Below, in pieces: positions 54,588-64,000 of a stretch of DNA of 64,000 bases. The stretch comes from Glycine soja (lineage: Eukaryota; Streptophyta; Magnoliopsida; Fabales; Fabaceae): assembly GCF_004193775.1 (NCBI RefSeq), contig NC_041004.1, positions 31,334,411 to 31,398,410 of the forward strand, given 5' to 3'. Below the pieces are notes generated by a model that did no database searches, had not been told where the DNA came from, and saw only the letters and a program-made list of their open reading frames with translations. Position numbers and translations under genes: made by a program. Within the stretch, counting starts at the first letter, position 1, and each line of letters begins with the position of its first letter.

Positions 54588-56900
54588 CTAACGGCTTCGT
54601 CAGCTACTGAGAGATACAATAGTAAGGGTGCTCTTAGCCTGGGTCAACTTAAAACTAGCAGTGCGTCTATGGTGTCCTTGAAAGCCAGGAAGGCTTGTTC
54701 ACAAGTCTTGTCCCATAGGAAGGGCTCAATTTTCTTGAGTAGTTTGTAGAATGGCTTCACCTTTTCGATGAGCTTTAGGAGCAACCTGGATAGGGATGCT
54801 AGTTTACCGTTTAGCTTCTCCACTTCTTGGATGTTGGTTGGGCTACGCATCTTTAGTATGGTAGTGCATTTGTAGGGGTTGGCTTCAATCCCTCGGTGTG
54901 TGATCATGAAGCTGAGGAACTTGCCTCCTTGTACCTTGAAAGTACATTTCTCAGGGTTGAGGCGCATGTCATATTTGCGGAGTTCTCCAAAGAATTCTTC
55001 TTGGTCCACCACGTGTTGGGGTATGCTTTGAGACTTGACAACCATGTCATCCACATATACCTTGATGTTTCGTTCGATCTGTTGTTTGAAGACTTAGTCC
55101 ATGAGTCATTGGTATGTAGCGCCTGTATTTTTTAGGCTGAAAGGCATGACCCTGTAGCAAAACTTGACATCTTCAGAGATAAATGTCATTTTCTCCTAGT
55201 CTGGAGGATGCATTATGATCTGGTCGTATTTGGAGTAGGCATCTAGGAAGCTTAGCACCTAGAAACTGGACGTTCCATCAACTAGCATGTCGATGCTGGG
55301 TAGAGGATATGCATCTTCGGGGCATGCCATGTTCAGATCAGTGTAGTCGGTGCACATTCGCCATTTTCCATTGACCTTCTTGACCATGACGTAGAAGCAT
55401 ATATGCTATGATGTTTTGATGATGCCAAAGATAAGCGCTTCTCACGTTTGATCCAAGTCAAGAATCCAGAAATTCAAGATAATTGATGAACTTAGTTCCT
55501 AGAATCTAAGGAAGAGTTTCTTAATTGATGATGCACAGGTTTGGCCAAAGAATATTTTCCAAAAGTTTTTTAGATTTCATAAATATAATGTTTACTCTCT
55601 GGTAGTCAATTACCAGAGGCTATAATCGATTACCAATGGCCAAAATAATTTCTGAAATGCTCTTACAAAATTTGAATTTAAATTTTTAAGCCTGTAATCG
55701 ATTGCATAAGGCTTGTAATCGATTACTAGAAGTTTTAAACGTTTTGTAACAACCTTTAGAAATTTGAATTTAAATTTTAAAGCCTGTAATTGATAGAACT
55801 TGTGTGTAATCGATTACCAGACATGAAAATTCAAATTTCAAATCTGAAGAGTCACAACTTTTCAAAAACTAACTGTGTAATCGATTACAACAATTATGTA
55901 ATCAATTACCAATAAGAAATTTTTGAAAATAACTCCCAAGAGTCGCAACTGTTCAAGAAGTTTTTGAATGACCATCAAAGGTCTATAAATAGGTGACTTG
56001 GGACACGAAATTCCTTAGAGTTTTCCTGAACAAATTGTCTTATCCTCTCAATACCAATTTGTCTTATAACTCTAAAAAAGAATTCCCTGGCTAAAACACT
56101 TGCAAATTCAATAAGGAATCTTGAGTGATCTTCAATTGTAATATCTTTGTCTTAAAGAGAGAATTCTTCTTCTTCTTCTTCTTATTCAAAGAAATTGATT
56201 AAGGGACCAAGGGTCTCTTAAGTTGTAAGGATTTCTAAACGCAAGGGAAGGGTTGTCCCTGTGTGGTTCAGACTTTGTAAAAGGCATTTTACAAGATAGT
56301 GAAAATCTCAATCGGTTGCTTGGGGACTGGACGTAGGCACAGGACGTAGCCGAACCAGTATAAAACTGAGTTTGCATTCTCTCTTCCCTTAAACTTCTGT
56401 TATTTATTATTGTTTATATTTTGCTTTAAAGAAGTTTGTTTTTGAATTGTTCTTAGAGTAATTCATAATAAGGGTTGCATTGTTAATAAAAAAAAGAGAG
56501 TTAAATTTTAATTGGGGGATAGCTTATGTATCTTAATTCAACCCCCATTCTTAAGATAACTGAGACCATTTGTCTAACACATGACGACATTGGCGAGCCA
56601 GGTAGAAAACCTGACTTCTCTTATGAAGTTTGCCTTGAGGAGCTTGTCAACTTCTTCTTTGACGACTTTATGTCATTCTTTTCCCATCTTCTTTTTCTTC
56701 TGTGATATTGGTTTGGCCTGCGAGAAAATGACAAGTTTGTGGCAGATTATGCTACGATTGATTCCTGGAATGTTAGACGACTGCCAAGCAAATAAATATG
56801 TGTTTTTGTGTAGCACGTTGGCGGTGCGCCAGTGCTCATGATTGGGGAGTTTCCTACTGAGCTGTGTGCACTGCCCGAGTTTAGGTCTGAGTTGCAGCTT
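54588..56900 (-). pseudogene. pol: Reverse transcriptase of the outer gypsy element (split)
   Basis: Minus-strand pieces are VVKEEVDKLLKANFIREVRF and STWLANVV before a solo LTR (55390-56579), then MVKKVNGKWRMCTDYTDLN, CPEDAYPLPSIDM, FCYRVMPFSLKNTGATYQ and the catalytic YVDDM at about 55040, followed by LNPEKCTFKVQGGKFLSF and ending at the Ogre-like insertion (54582). The reading frame joins across the solo LTR once one CATGA copy is discounted. Several in-frame stops. Confidence 0.85.
55390..56579 (+). mobile_element. Solo LTR, copia-like family A (A5, short type)
   Basis: 1190 bp with CATGA duplication (55385-55389, 56580-56584), inside RT of the outer gypsy element. Starts CGTAGAAGC (TG to CG change) and ends TCTAACA. 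Four palindrome pairs centred 55607.5/55627.5, 55699.5/55720.5, 55791.5/55811.5 and 55882.5/55903.5, pair period 91-92 bp; several cores show CG to CA/TG change. TATA TCTATAAATAGG at 55982. Lacks hairpin arrays I and II, like LTR A1. Confidence 0.9.
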
Positions 56901-57189
56901 CACGAGCTCTTCGATGGGTTTCAGGTCTCTATCAGAGGTGTTATCTCATGGATCTATGTTGAATTCATCACCCTAGCTTGCTTAGTAGATGGTCAAGGCT
57001 TAAATTTGAGACCCTTTGTCCACACTCATGACTTGAGTGCCTTCAGTTGCTGTGGGATGAGGCATGACAGGTTCCTTGGTGGAAGGATATGCTACTACCT
57101 TCAAGCTCTCTGCATAGCACTGTTGTGTTTGCTTTTGGTCAACCTTGATGGTTACAATTTCCTCTATTAGAGTATGGAATTTCATCTTC

Positions 57190-57620
57190 AAATGGGACAT
57201 AGAGACTTTGGCTCAAAACTCGTTAAGTGTCTTCCAGCCGATTAAGGCGAAGTATGATGTGTCTGCGTCAACTAATAGATATCTGATGGTGAATCTCCTG
57301 GAAAGCTTGCCCTGACCGAAGGTGGTCATCAAGTCCACGTAGCCTCTGGTCTTGACTCTCTTGCCTACAAAGTCGAGGAGTGGATCGGCATGAGGATGGA
57401 CGGTGTCAGGGGAGACCTCAAGTCTCTGGAAGGTTTTCCCATACAGGATATCTCAGGAACTGCCCTGATCGATAAGGACCTTAGACACCATGAAGTTTGC
57501 AATGATGATGGAGACAACCACGGGGTCATCTTGGTTGACGGGGTTGATGCCCTTGAAGTCCCTATCTGTAAAGGTGATAGGAGAGAGTATTCATTGTAGG
57601 GTAGCATCAACAAAATTAAT
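57190..57620 (-). pseudogene. Aspartic protease of the outer gypsy element
   Basis: Minus-strand translation gives FTDRDFKGINPVNQDDPVV, IIANFMVSKVLIDQGSS, a stop, then DILYGKTFQRLEVS, and later GYVDLMTTFGQGKLSRRFTI. The active-site triad reads DQG instead of DTG/DSG, and a stop follows directly. Inactive. Confidence 0.7.
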
Positions 57621-58667
57621 GTCGGTGTCCCAGATGGCGTGCATATGACATTTTCGGGACTAGATGGACTGTCCTCTAGAGGAAAATCTAGCCGCAATGG
57701 TGTTGACTACATCTCTGATTTGCTGGGTGGGTTCCTATTCTTGTGGAGGTTGTCGCTCATACCGTTGTTGTTGTTGTTGTTGTCTGCCTCGGTCTTCTGC
57801 TCTTCTTCTGTCTGCTTCCTGGTTCCTATGCCCCTCCTCTTGGTGCTATTCAGGTCTTGCTCCTGCTTGGTGGTTGTCTGGTCTCTTAACAAACCGGACT
57901 AAGTATCCAGCCTGTATAAGTTCTTCAATCTTGTCCTTTAGGGCCTATAAGTCTTCGGTGTTATGAACAATACCGCAGTGATATTTGTAGTATTTGGTTG
58001 CATCTGACCTCGGCCTAGGAGGTTTCCTTTAGGATAGTCGGATGGGTACTTCCAGGTTGAATGCTTTTTTGAGAATCGTGGTGCGATTGGCTGTTAGGGG
58101 TGTGTAACACTCGTACCTGGTGGTTGTTAGGTTGTGTGCTTGTCGAGCTTTTGTCTGGCTTGGTGGACTACATTCTGGAATCTGGACATTTCTTCCATCT
58201 GGATGTAGCCCTTGGCTCACTCGCACAGCTCGTCCATGCTATCGGGTAGTTTTTTGCATAGACTGTCTGTGAACTTGTCGGGGCATAGTGGCCAAGGCGA
58301 TCGAGGTCATGCGGTGAGACCTACTGGTAATGTACTGTGCATTAAATTGTTCAACGAGGGTGTCGAAGCTGTCTATAGACCTAGGTGGGAGTCCACCGTA
58401 CCAGGTCAATGTTGCCCTTTTGAGGGACGAAGGGAAGACACGACATAAAATCGTGTCGTCGTTGGTGTAGAGGTTCGCCTGTGTTAAGAAGGCATCCAGA
58501 TGCTCGTTTGGATTTGTTGTCCCATCGTACTGCTCGAGGTTGAGTGGTTTCCACCCCAAGAGTATGTTTGCCTCCATAATACAGTCGACAAAAGGATGTT
58601 GGAGGATGGTCCGCCTTGTTGGACGGTGTATGTGGGAGAGATTTAAGTCATCTACAATGTTGCCTAT

Positions 58668-60090
58668 TGTTAACTCGTTGACAAGTGTACCAAATTGTCA
58701 CAAGTAGTAAAGTACTCGGAAGTTCGAGTGTCGAATCCACAGGGACTTTGTTTGTACTTAGATTAATGCAAATCCAATTTAAAAGCAAGAGATAAGAATT
58801 TAAAATAAAAGATAAAGAAAGATAATAGATAAGATAAATATTTAAAGATAAAAATAGAAGATAAAGAAAAAAGATAAAAGATTAGAAAAGTGAAAGATAA
58901 GAAAGATAAAAGATTTAGATAATAAAAAAAATTCAAGATAAGATAGTGTTAGGAACTGACTTGCCTTGTTTGCCTTGGATGTATGAGTTTATGATTTTTT
59001 ATTTACCAATTCAGGTTATTCTATCCTACCCACATCTATTCATTTACTTGCCCCTGATTGCTCACGATGACAAGCCTATTTTACCTATCTATCTCCCAAA
59101 TGCCTTTGCAAAGACTCAATAGATAAAATGCATGAAGTTCTAATTCTAGATGTTTGCTTTGACACATGGGCATAATGCAATCACTCTATGCCTAGCAATG
59201 ATTTTATTATGATATCTTTTCTTCTTGTTCTATTAGAAGTTATCCTCTCCCGAGCGTCTAACCCCTAAAACTGATGCAAGCATACCTTCTTTAAATCTTA
59301 TTTAGAAGTTACCCTCTCTCGAGCATCTAACCCCTAACAGAATATAAAGATGGGTATACAAGATAAAAACAGAAAAGAAAATAGGAAAGAAAAACCTGAT
59401 ATTGCATTGATAAATAATGAAGAATACATCATACATCACATTGGCTTACGCCTGCCAGGCCCTAACTAAGGGTTTAGTCATTCATGGCCATTGAGGGCTT
59501 TACAATGAGAAGGGGGGTGAAAGAAAGAAAGGGAGTAAATGAAACCCCTAGGATAGGGGGTTCTGTCGTGGTGTGTTCTGTGTCTTCCCCCTTGGACTGG
59601 CTCTCTATTTATAGCTGCTGAAGTGGGCTTTGGGCCTTCGTAGGCGCGCTTAGCGTGACACCCCCTCGCTCAACACGTGTAGATCGCGCGCTTAGCGCGC
59701 GTGTTGCAGGCTTAGCGCGTGCTTCTGTTGGATCGCGGGCTTAGCGCGTTCTATTTCAGTTATGCGCGCTTAGCGCCTGTTGCGTGCTCAGCGCGCATGA
59801 CAACTCTCGAGCTTAACGCCTCGCTTAGCGCCTATGCTTCCTGGCACGCTTAATGCGTGACGCGCGCTAAGCGCACGTATTGGGCTGGGCCTACTCCAGA
59901 TTTTCTTCTTTTCTTCAATTTTTTTTTGGCTTTTTTGCTTGTTACACCTCCAATTTTTATATCTGCAGCCAAAATTCAACAAAACATCAATTCTTTAATA
60001 TTTAAGCGCAAATAATTGCTAAATAATTATTTTTAAAGACAATTTTGCTTGATTTTCTACTATCAAAATCCAATTATTTAGCAGTTATCA
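58668..60090 (-). mobile_element. Solo LTR of another family (D)
   Basis: 1423 bp with perfect CCTAT duplication (58663-58667, 60091-60095), inside gag of the outer gypsy element. Minus orientation is chosen because the TATA box CTATAAATAGAG reads on minus (59604-59615) and the minus start TGATAACTGCTAAATAATTG is familiar from soybean LTRs. The U3 part holds about ten GCGCTTAGCGC-type palindromes. A purine-rich AGATAA repeat region occupies 58785-58945. No coding sequence. Confidence 0.9.
59640..59880. promoter_or_regulatory. Cluster of GCGC(T/G)TAGCGC-type palindromes in LTR D
   Basis: About ten copies of GCGCGCTTAGCGCGC or shortened forms, for example CGCGCGCTTAGCGCGCG (59686-59702) and CACGCTTAATGCGTG (59845-59859). 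They lie directly upstream (minus sense) of the TATA box at 59604-59615. Confidence 0.8.
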
Positions 60091-60446
60091 CCTATGCGTT
60101 GGGGTGTGATTCCCCTTGGGTGCATTCAGGCAAGGTGTGGGTAGATTGCTCGTCACCCTGGGAACGTCTGACACGAGTCTCCAACTGGTCATGGTCAGCC
60201 TTTAGCTTTGTCAACTCCTCTTCATGGCGTCGCTCCATCTCTGTGATGCGGTTTTGGAGTTATTGTAGAGTGTTTGTGTTTGTCATAACAGTCAGATGAA
60301 GATGAGAGTGTTCGAGAGGGGTCTCGTATCTGAGGCCAAACTGAGTGCTAACCATGGGTGAGAAAGAGAGTTGATGAGAGACCGCAGGATATGTTTTACT
60401 ACAGCCCCATGGCGGGTGCCGAATGTTCTTACCAAAATCTGAAAAC

Positions 60447-61058
60447 TGTGACACGTCAAGGGGGACATGGCTGGAGTAGGGTCTCGGATTTCACATGTCA
60501 GCTTTGAGGATGACCTTTGTTGAAAGGACAAGAGATGGGACCTGCAAAACAAAGGATTCTGAACCTCAAGTAAGAATGTGAGTTAGGAGAAATAAGCAAG
60601 TATATTCGTATGAGAGCAAATATGCTTAAGCTCGAAGGGTGAGCGAATGAGAGATGATGGGATGTGTAGAGGGTTCGATGAAACCTCTATTTATAGTAGT
60701 GGAGCGTGACTGTTGGTCCTTGTTTGTAGGGGTTTTTATAGCCGTTGCATATAATCCTCGGCTTGTAGATAATAGCCAGAAGCTTGTAGATAATGTTAGA
60801 GATAAACATTTGTTTATAGATAAAAGGTAGAAAATAATCATACGTGTGACCTTATAAATAATTAATTACCTATCAATAGATAAGATGTTCAAATACATTT
60901 GAATATTAATAGGTTAGAGATAACTTGTTTGTTGGGGAGCTCAGCTGCTGAGTGTCGAGCATCCCCGCTCCTGTAACAAAGCTGACGTGAAGGATTGACA
61001 CGTGTCTAAAAGTGTCATACAGGATGCCACATGTATTTTGTGGGTCCTGAACAGTACA
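60447..61058 (-). repeat. 5' LTR of the outer gypsy element
   Basis: About 612 bp, TGTGACACG to CAGTACA. It aligns along its whole length with 25906-26519 but with many substitutions and small indels, much more diverged than the two Ogre-like LTRs. A minus-strand TATAAATAGAGG lies near 60690-60702. Confidence 0.88.
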
Positions 61059-61399
61059 AAACCGATACAATATTTTTTGTGTATGGAAAATTTAACTAAT
61101 ATTTTTCCTTTTCTAACGTTTATCATAACCTTTAAGCAATCTACAATCTACGATAATTATAAATGAAATATCTTGTTTTAATCTTAATATTGTTTTTGGC
61201 CTCTTTTATTTCTCGACTTATATTATTGCAAATTATCTCACTATTAGTATATTTTAATCTTCCAAATTAGTTACTTCTCTCTCACTAAACTTTCCAATAA
61301 GAAATTAGACTGACTACATATAAAATCTAATAATTCTAACAATAAAAAATTGTGAACAAATAGATTGGTAATGCCTATTTTTCCATTATCTATAATCCA
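61059..61399. other. AT-rich stretch right of the gypsy nest
   Basis: Begins with the second target copy AAACC (61059-61063). No gene or further repeat recognised. Confidence 0.5.
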
Positions 61400-62100
61400 T
61401 CTATACTAATACTAATAATAAAGGAAATATCCCATTTGATGTATACATCTCACTAAATCATTTTATCCTTTGTTATTTTTTAAATTTTTGTTACTTTTCA
61501 TAGTAAGTACCCACTAATAATTTTTAGTGTCTCTCTCCTTTGTATATTATTAATTTATATCAATATACAAAAGGGATAAAACTTTGTGCAATTGTATTTT
61601 GTCTTCACATTTTTTAGACTATTTGATCCTTATTTTTAATAATATTAAAGTAATTACAACAATTAATCATCTTTAATTATGCATATTAAAAATGACCTAA
61701 CCAATATTAGATAACCACTCATTAATCACTCTCTATTTTCATTGGATAATTTTACCATTAAATTATTTCTTAAATTTTAAAATTTTCTTTTAACTTACAT
61801 TAACTTCCAACTACTTTTCTATTATTAGTTTTTTTATTCTCATTTTTTAATTAACTGTATTCAATTTCTATTTTTTTATTATTTAAAAAATTTAGAGAGA
61901 CACTCTTCCCATAATTATTAATAAAGAGAATTATCTCATTTGATGTACACATTTTATTGGATAATTTTACCTTTAAATCACTTCTTAAACTTTTAAATTT
62001 TTCTTCTAACTTACATTAACTTTTTCTATTGTCATTTTTTTATTAATTATATTAAACTTCTATTTTTTTATTATTAAAAAAATTTAGAGAGACATTTCTA
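61400..62100 (+). mobile_element. Possible non-autonomous Helitron start, with internal duplication
   Basis: TCTATACTAATACTAATAATAAAGG at 61400 (split here only for description) resembles the 5' end of plant Helitrons (TCTATACTA-AATAAAG) and follows an A as expected. No CTRR 3' end with hairpin was found. Within it, 61728-61910 and 61955-62098 are related copies (GGATAATTTTACC, AACTTACATTAACTT, TTTAGAGAGACA). Confidence 0.35.
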
Positions 62101-63119
62101 GTATAATATAATGTGTTTTTAATAATAAAAATACACAGTATAATATTTAAACAATTAAAAGATTGCACTTGTGTATTAAAAAGGTTAAAACGTAGTATGA
62201 ATCTGTAAAAAAAAAAAAATGTAGTATGAATGGGTAAACTCACTTTAGTTCGTGTGTTTGTGAGATATTGCTATAGTAGTTTTTTAAAATGGAATTGTTA
62301 TAGTAGTTTTAGAAATTAGAAAGATGTTCAAAATAATTAAAATTAAAATTAATAAATTACTGTCTTTTTTTATATATATCTATTCTAACCCTTTACTGGT
62401 TGGTCAATGTTAATTAGTAAATTGCAAATTAGTGTTATGTTAGCTCCTCAAATATATAATTTATTATCATTATATTTTCTAACAAAATTAATGGAAAAAT
62501 GAACGTAATTAACAAATTTTAATGCATCAAGAATTGAGGGTGTATATTCGTCACAAACTCAAAATGTTAAGAAAAAAAAAAGTTTAACTTCTATTTTAGT
62601 TCTTTAATTTGAGGGTGTATTTTTTTTTTCTAAAATTAAAAATTATTTATTTTATTCCCTGAATTTAAGGGTGAATTTTTTTAATTCTTAAAATTTAAAA
62701 ATATTTATTTTAGTTCTTGAATTTTGATCCTAAGTTTATGTGTTTTTAATTTTGGACTTTATAAATTGTTTTATGTATTTTTAGTTTATGTAAATTTGTG
62801 TATTTTTAATTTTGATTTATGTAAAATTTTATTTATTTTTAGTTCATGTAAATTTATATTTTTCCAATATTTATCTTGCTAATTACAAACTTACGGATAT
62901 TAAAAATTAAAATTAAAATATTAAAGAGGTTAAAATTAAAAAAAACATAAATTTATAGTAAGAATTAAAAATGAAAAAAAAAAACTCACAAAAATCAAAA
63001 TTTAAAAAGAATAAATTTAAAATAACTAAAAATCAATAAAAAATACTTATACTAAAATTAAAAAGCATAAACTTACAGGATTAAAACATATTTATGATAG
63101 AAAAAATGAAAAGAGTAAA
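62101..63119. other. AT-rich intergenic stretch
   Basis: Low-complexity sequence. 62580-62860 repeats TTTTAGTT(C/T)-TTTAA-type phrases and 62880-63060 contains related sequence in the opposite sense, a likely decayed inverted repeat. No gene. Confidence 0.5.
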
Positions 63120-63477
63120 ATGGTTTTTAATACAAGAATCTTGGGACCTGCCTCCTTTGCAGGGAAATCATGATCCCCAAGTCCTTCGTGCCCGAAAAGA
63201 GCGTGCATTGTAGCCGTTACAATCACGCAAACACCACCCAACTTTCCCATTTTGCCCCTACCGACTATTAAAAACGACCTCCGTGTCATCCTCCTTCATC
63301 AACTTCACTTCTCTCTTTTTCCTTTCCCAACAAAAAAAAAACCACACACATTCCTTCTTCCAGCCCTATAAGTATCACAAAATTCCCCTACACATTCATT
63401 CTTCCATCGTTTTCTCTCTCTCTCCCTCTCTCTCTCTCTCCCTCTCTCTCTCATACTTATTCTCCCTCGCGCGAAAG
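63120..63477 (+). promoter_or_regulatory. Promoter and 5'UTR exon of a host gene beyond the window
   Basis: The GC content rises here. A TATA-like CCTATAAGTATC lies at 63365-63376, then a CT-rich leader including a (CT)n/(CCCTCT)n tract (63412-63452). The first exon appears to end at GCGAAAG/GTATGACC (donor 63478). Plant housekeeping genes often have this layout: CT-rich leader plus a long intron in the 5'UTR. No start codon context or coding exon is visible. Confidence 0.55.
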
Positions 63478-64000
63478 GTATGACCTAACTCCGAATCTCC
63501 GTTGAATTTCCGTTTCGATTTTCTCCTTCGTATCACTTCGCGCTCGTTCTCTCTCTCGATCTGTTCGAATCTCGCCGAGATCTGACCGCGTCCATCTCAG
63601 ATCCGCGCCTTTTCTTGCTTCTTTCATTTCTCGATTCACTCACGCATTGCTCGATTCCGTTGCGTTGAAATGAAAATTCAGCTGGATTTTAATTGATTCG
63701 GCGATTTTTTTTCGTTTCTTAGTTTTTTTATTCACTTTTTATTTATGATGTAATGGTTCTGCTAAGTTTTGGTGTCGGTTTTGGTTAACGGCAATGACTT
63801 GTATGAAATTGCGTAAAGGTTTAATGTTAAAAATTGAATGGGAGTGTTGCATGTCTGTGTTGTTGCTGCTTCTGAAAAATGAAAATTCAGCTAATTTTTT
63901 AAAATTGATTTGGCAGTTCGTGATCTTACTTTCAGTTTTGTGGTGATTTTTCCATTGCTTAGTTTTTTTTATTTGTTCCTTTTTTTTTCCAGTTTTGTGG
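63478..64000 (+). other. First intron (5'UTR) of the right-edge host gene
   Basis: T-rich sequence after the donor at 63478, with repeated GAAAATTCAGCT phrases (63672 and 63880) and no acceptor before the window ends. The gene cannot be named from this part. Confidence 0.4.

Larger units (their letters stand above)
57700..60355 (-). pseudogene. gag: gag of the outer gypsy element (split by a solo LTR)
   Basis: The start is probably ATG at 60353-60355 (MVSTQFGLRYETP), followed by a coiled-coil-like stretch MERRHEEELTKLKADHDQLE with a stop just before it. A solo LTR (58668-60090) interrupts it. The capsid part resumes at 58667: EANILLGWKPLNLEQYDGTT, HLDAFLTQANLYTNDD, RATLTWYGGLPPRSIDSFDT and FNAQYITSRSHR, matching the plant retrotransposon gag domain. 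Later sequence to about 57700 is decayed. Confidence 0.8.
25906..61058 (-). mobile_element. Host Ty3/gypsy element carrying five nested insertions
   Basis: Minus-strand LTR retrotransposon. LTRs at 25906-26519 and 60447-61058 are flanked by AAACC (25901-25905, 61059-61063; the match may extend to AAACCG). Gene order on minus is gag, protease, RT, RNase H, integrase, then a repeat-rich 3' region with an antisense extra ORF and a purine-rich tract next to the left LTR. Order RT-RH-IN identifies Ty3/gypsy; the second-type RNase H and antisense ORF suggest Tat lineage. Five insertions (26628, 34585, 36465, 55390, 58668) expand it to 35 kb. All genes contain stops, so it is dead. It must predate all five insertions. 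Confidence 0.9.

Noticed and set aside
63283..63483. Small protein rich in Ser/Leu before the window end
   Set aside because: Produced by the CT-rich leader of the right-edge host gene and ends at its predicted splice donor.

Overview
This window is eukaryotic plant DNA, most likely from a legume of the soybean (Glycine) group. It is AT-rich, its genes are split by GT-AG introns, and it is filled by plant transposon families: Ty3/gypsy Tat/Ogre-type, long-LTR copia-like, hAT, CACTA, Mutator-like, PIF/Harbinger-like and L1. Species is an inference from recognised families; no search was run. No RNA gene, CRISPR array or bacterial-type operon was seen. Nearly all coding sequence belongs to transposons or is broken.

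Layout. 1-1915: L1 ORF1 remnant, minus strand. 3402-6458: 5' part of a host gene like RGP1 (RAB6A-GEF complex partner 2), minus strand, three clear exons, 3' half not found. 6826-12153: a three-level nest (PIF/Harbinger-like MITE containing a hAT containing a Mutator-like foldback element with a perfect 9-bp target duplication). 12693-17953: an RPN11 (PSMD14) pseudogene, a BAH-domain exon and a 14-3-3 fragment in one orientation beside a CACTA-like terminus; two LTR insertions lie in the RPN11 remnant. 18092-21930: two hAT transposase remnants. 24015-25390: a long-TIR foldback element.

25906-61058 is a 35-kb nest. A dead minus-strand Ty3/gypsy element (LTRs 25906-26519 and 60447-61058, flanking AAACC) was invaded by five elements: a truncated copia-like element (26628 to about 29870), solo LTRs at 34585-36238 (CATTC), 55390-56579 (CATGA) and 58668-60090 (CCTAT), and an 18.1-kb plus-strand Ogre/Tat-like element at 36465-54582 (CTAAG). 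The Ogre-like element is the youngest-looking and best preserved: ORF1, gag-pro, RT, RNase H-integrase, then a 3' ORF that seems to have its own promoter and 5'UTR intron. At the right edge (63360-64000) a host gene begins on the plus strand; its coding region is outside the window.

The most unusual signals are inside the LTRs. (1) All five copies of the copia-like LTR family carry three or four pairs of a GTAATCGATTAC palindrome with centres 20-21 bp apart, upstream of the TATA box. (2) In three copies the predicted leader carries five consecutive stem-loops with an invariant GGGTACA loop and different, covarying stems, preceded by an array of hairpins whose loops contain GGACTAACCGCCTG. (3) Other LTR families here also place short palindromes upstream of TATA, and the Ogre-like element repeats that arrangement internally before its extra ORF.
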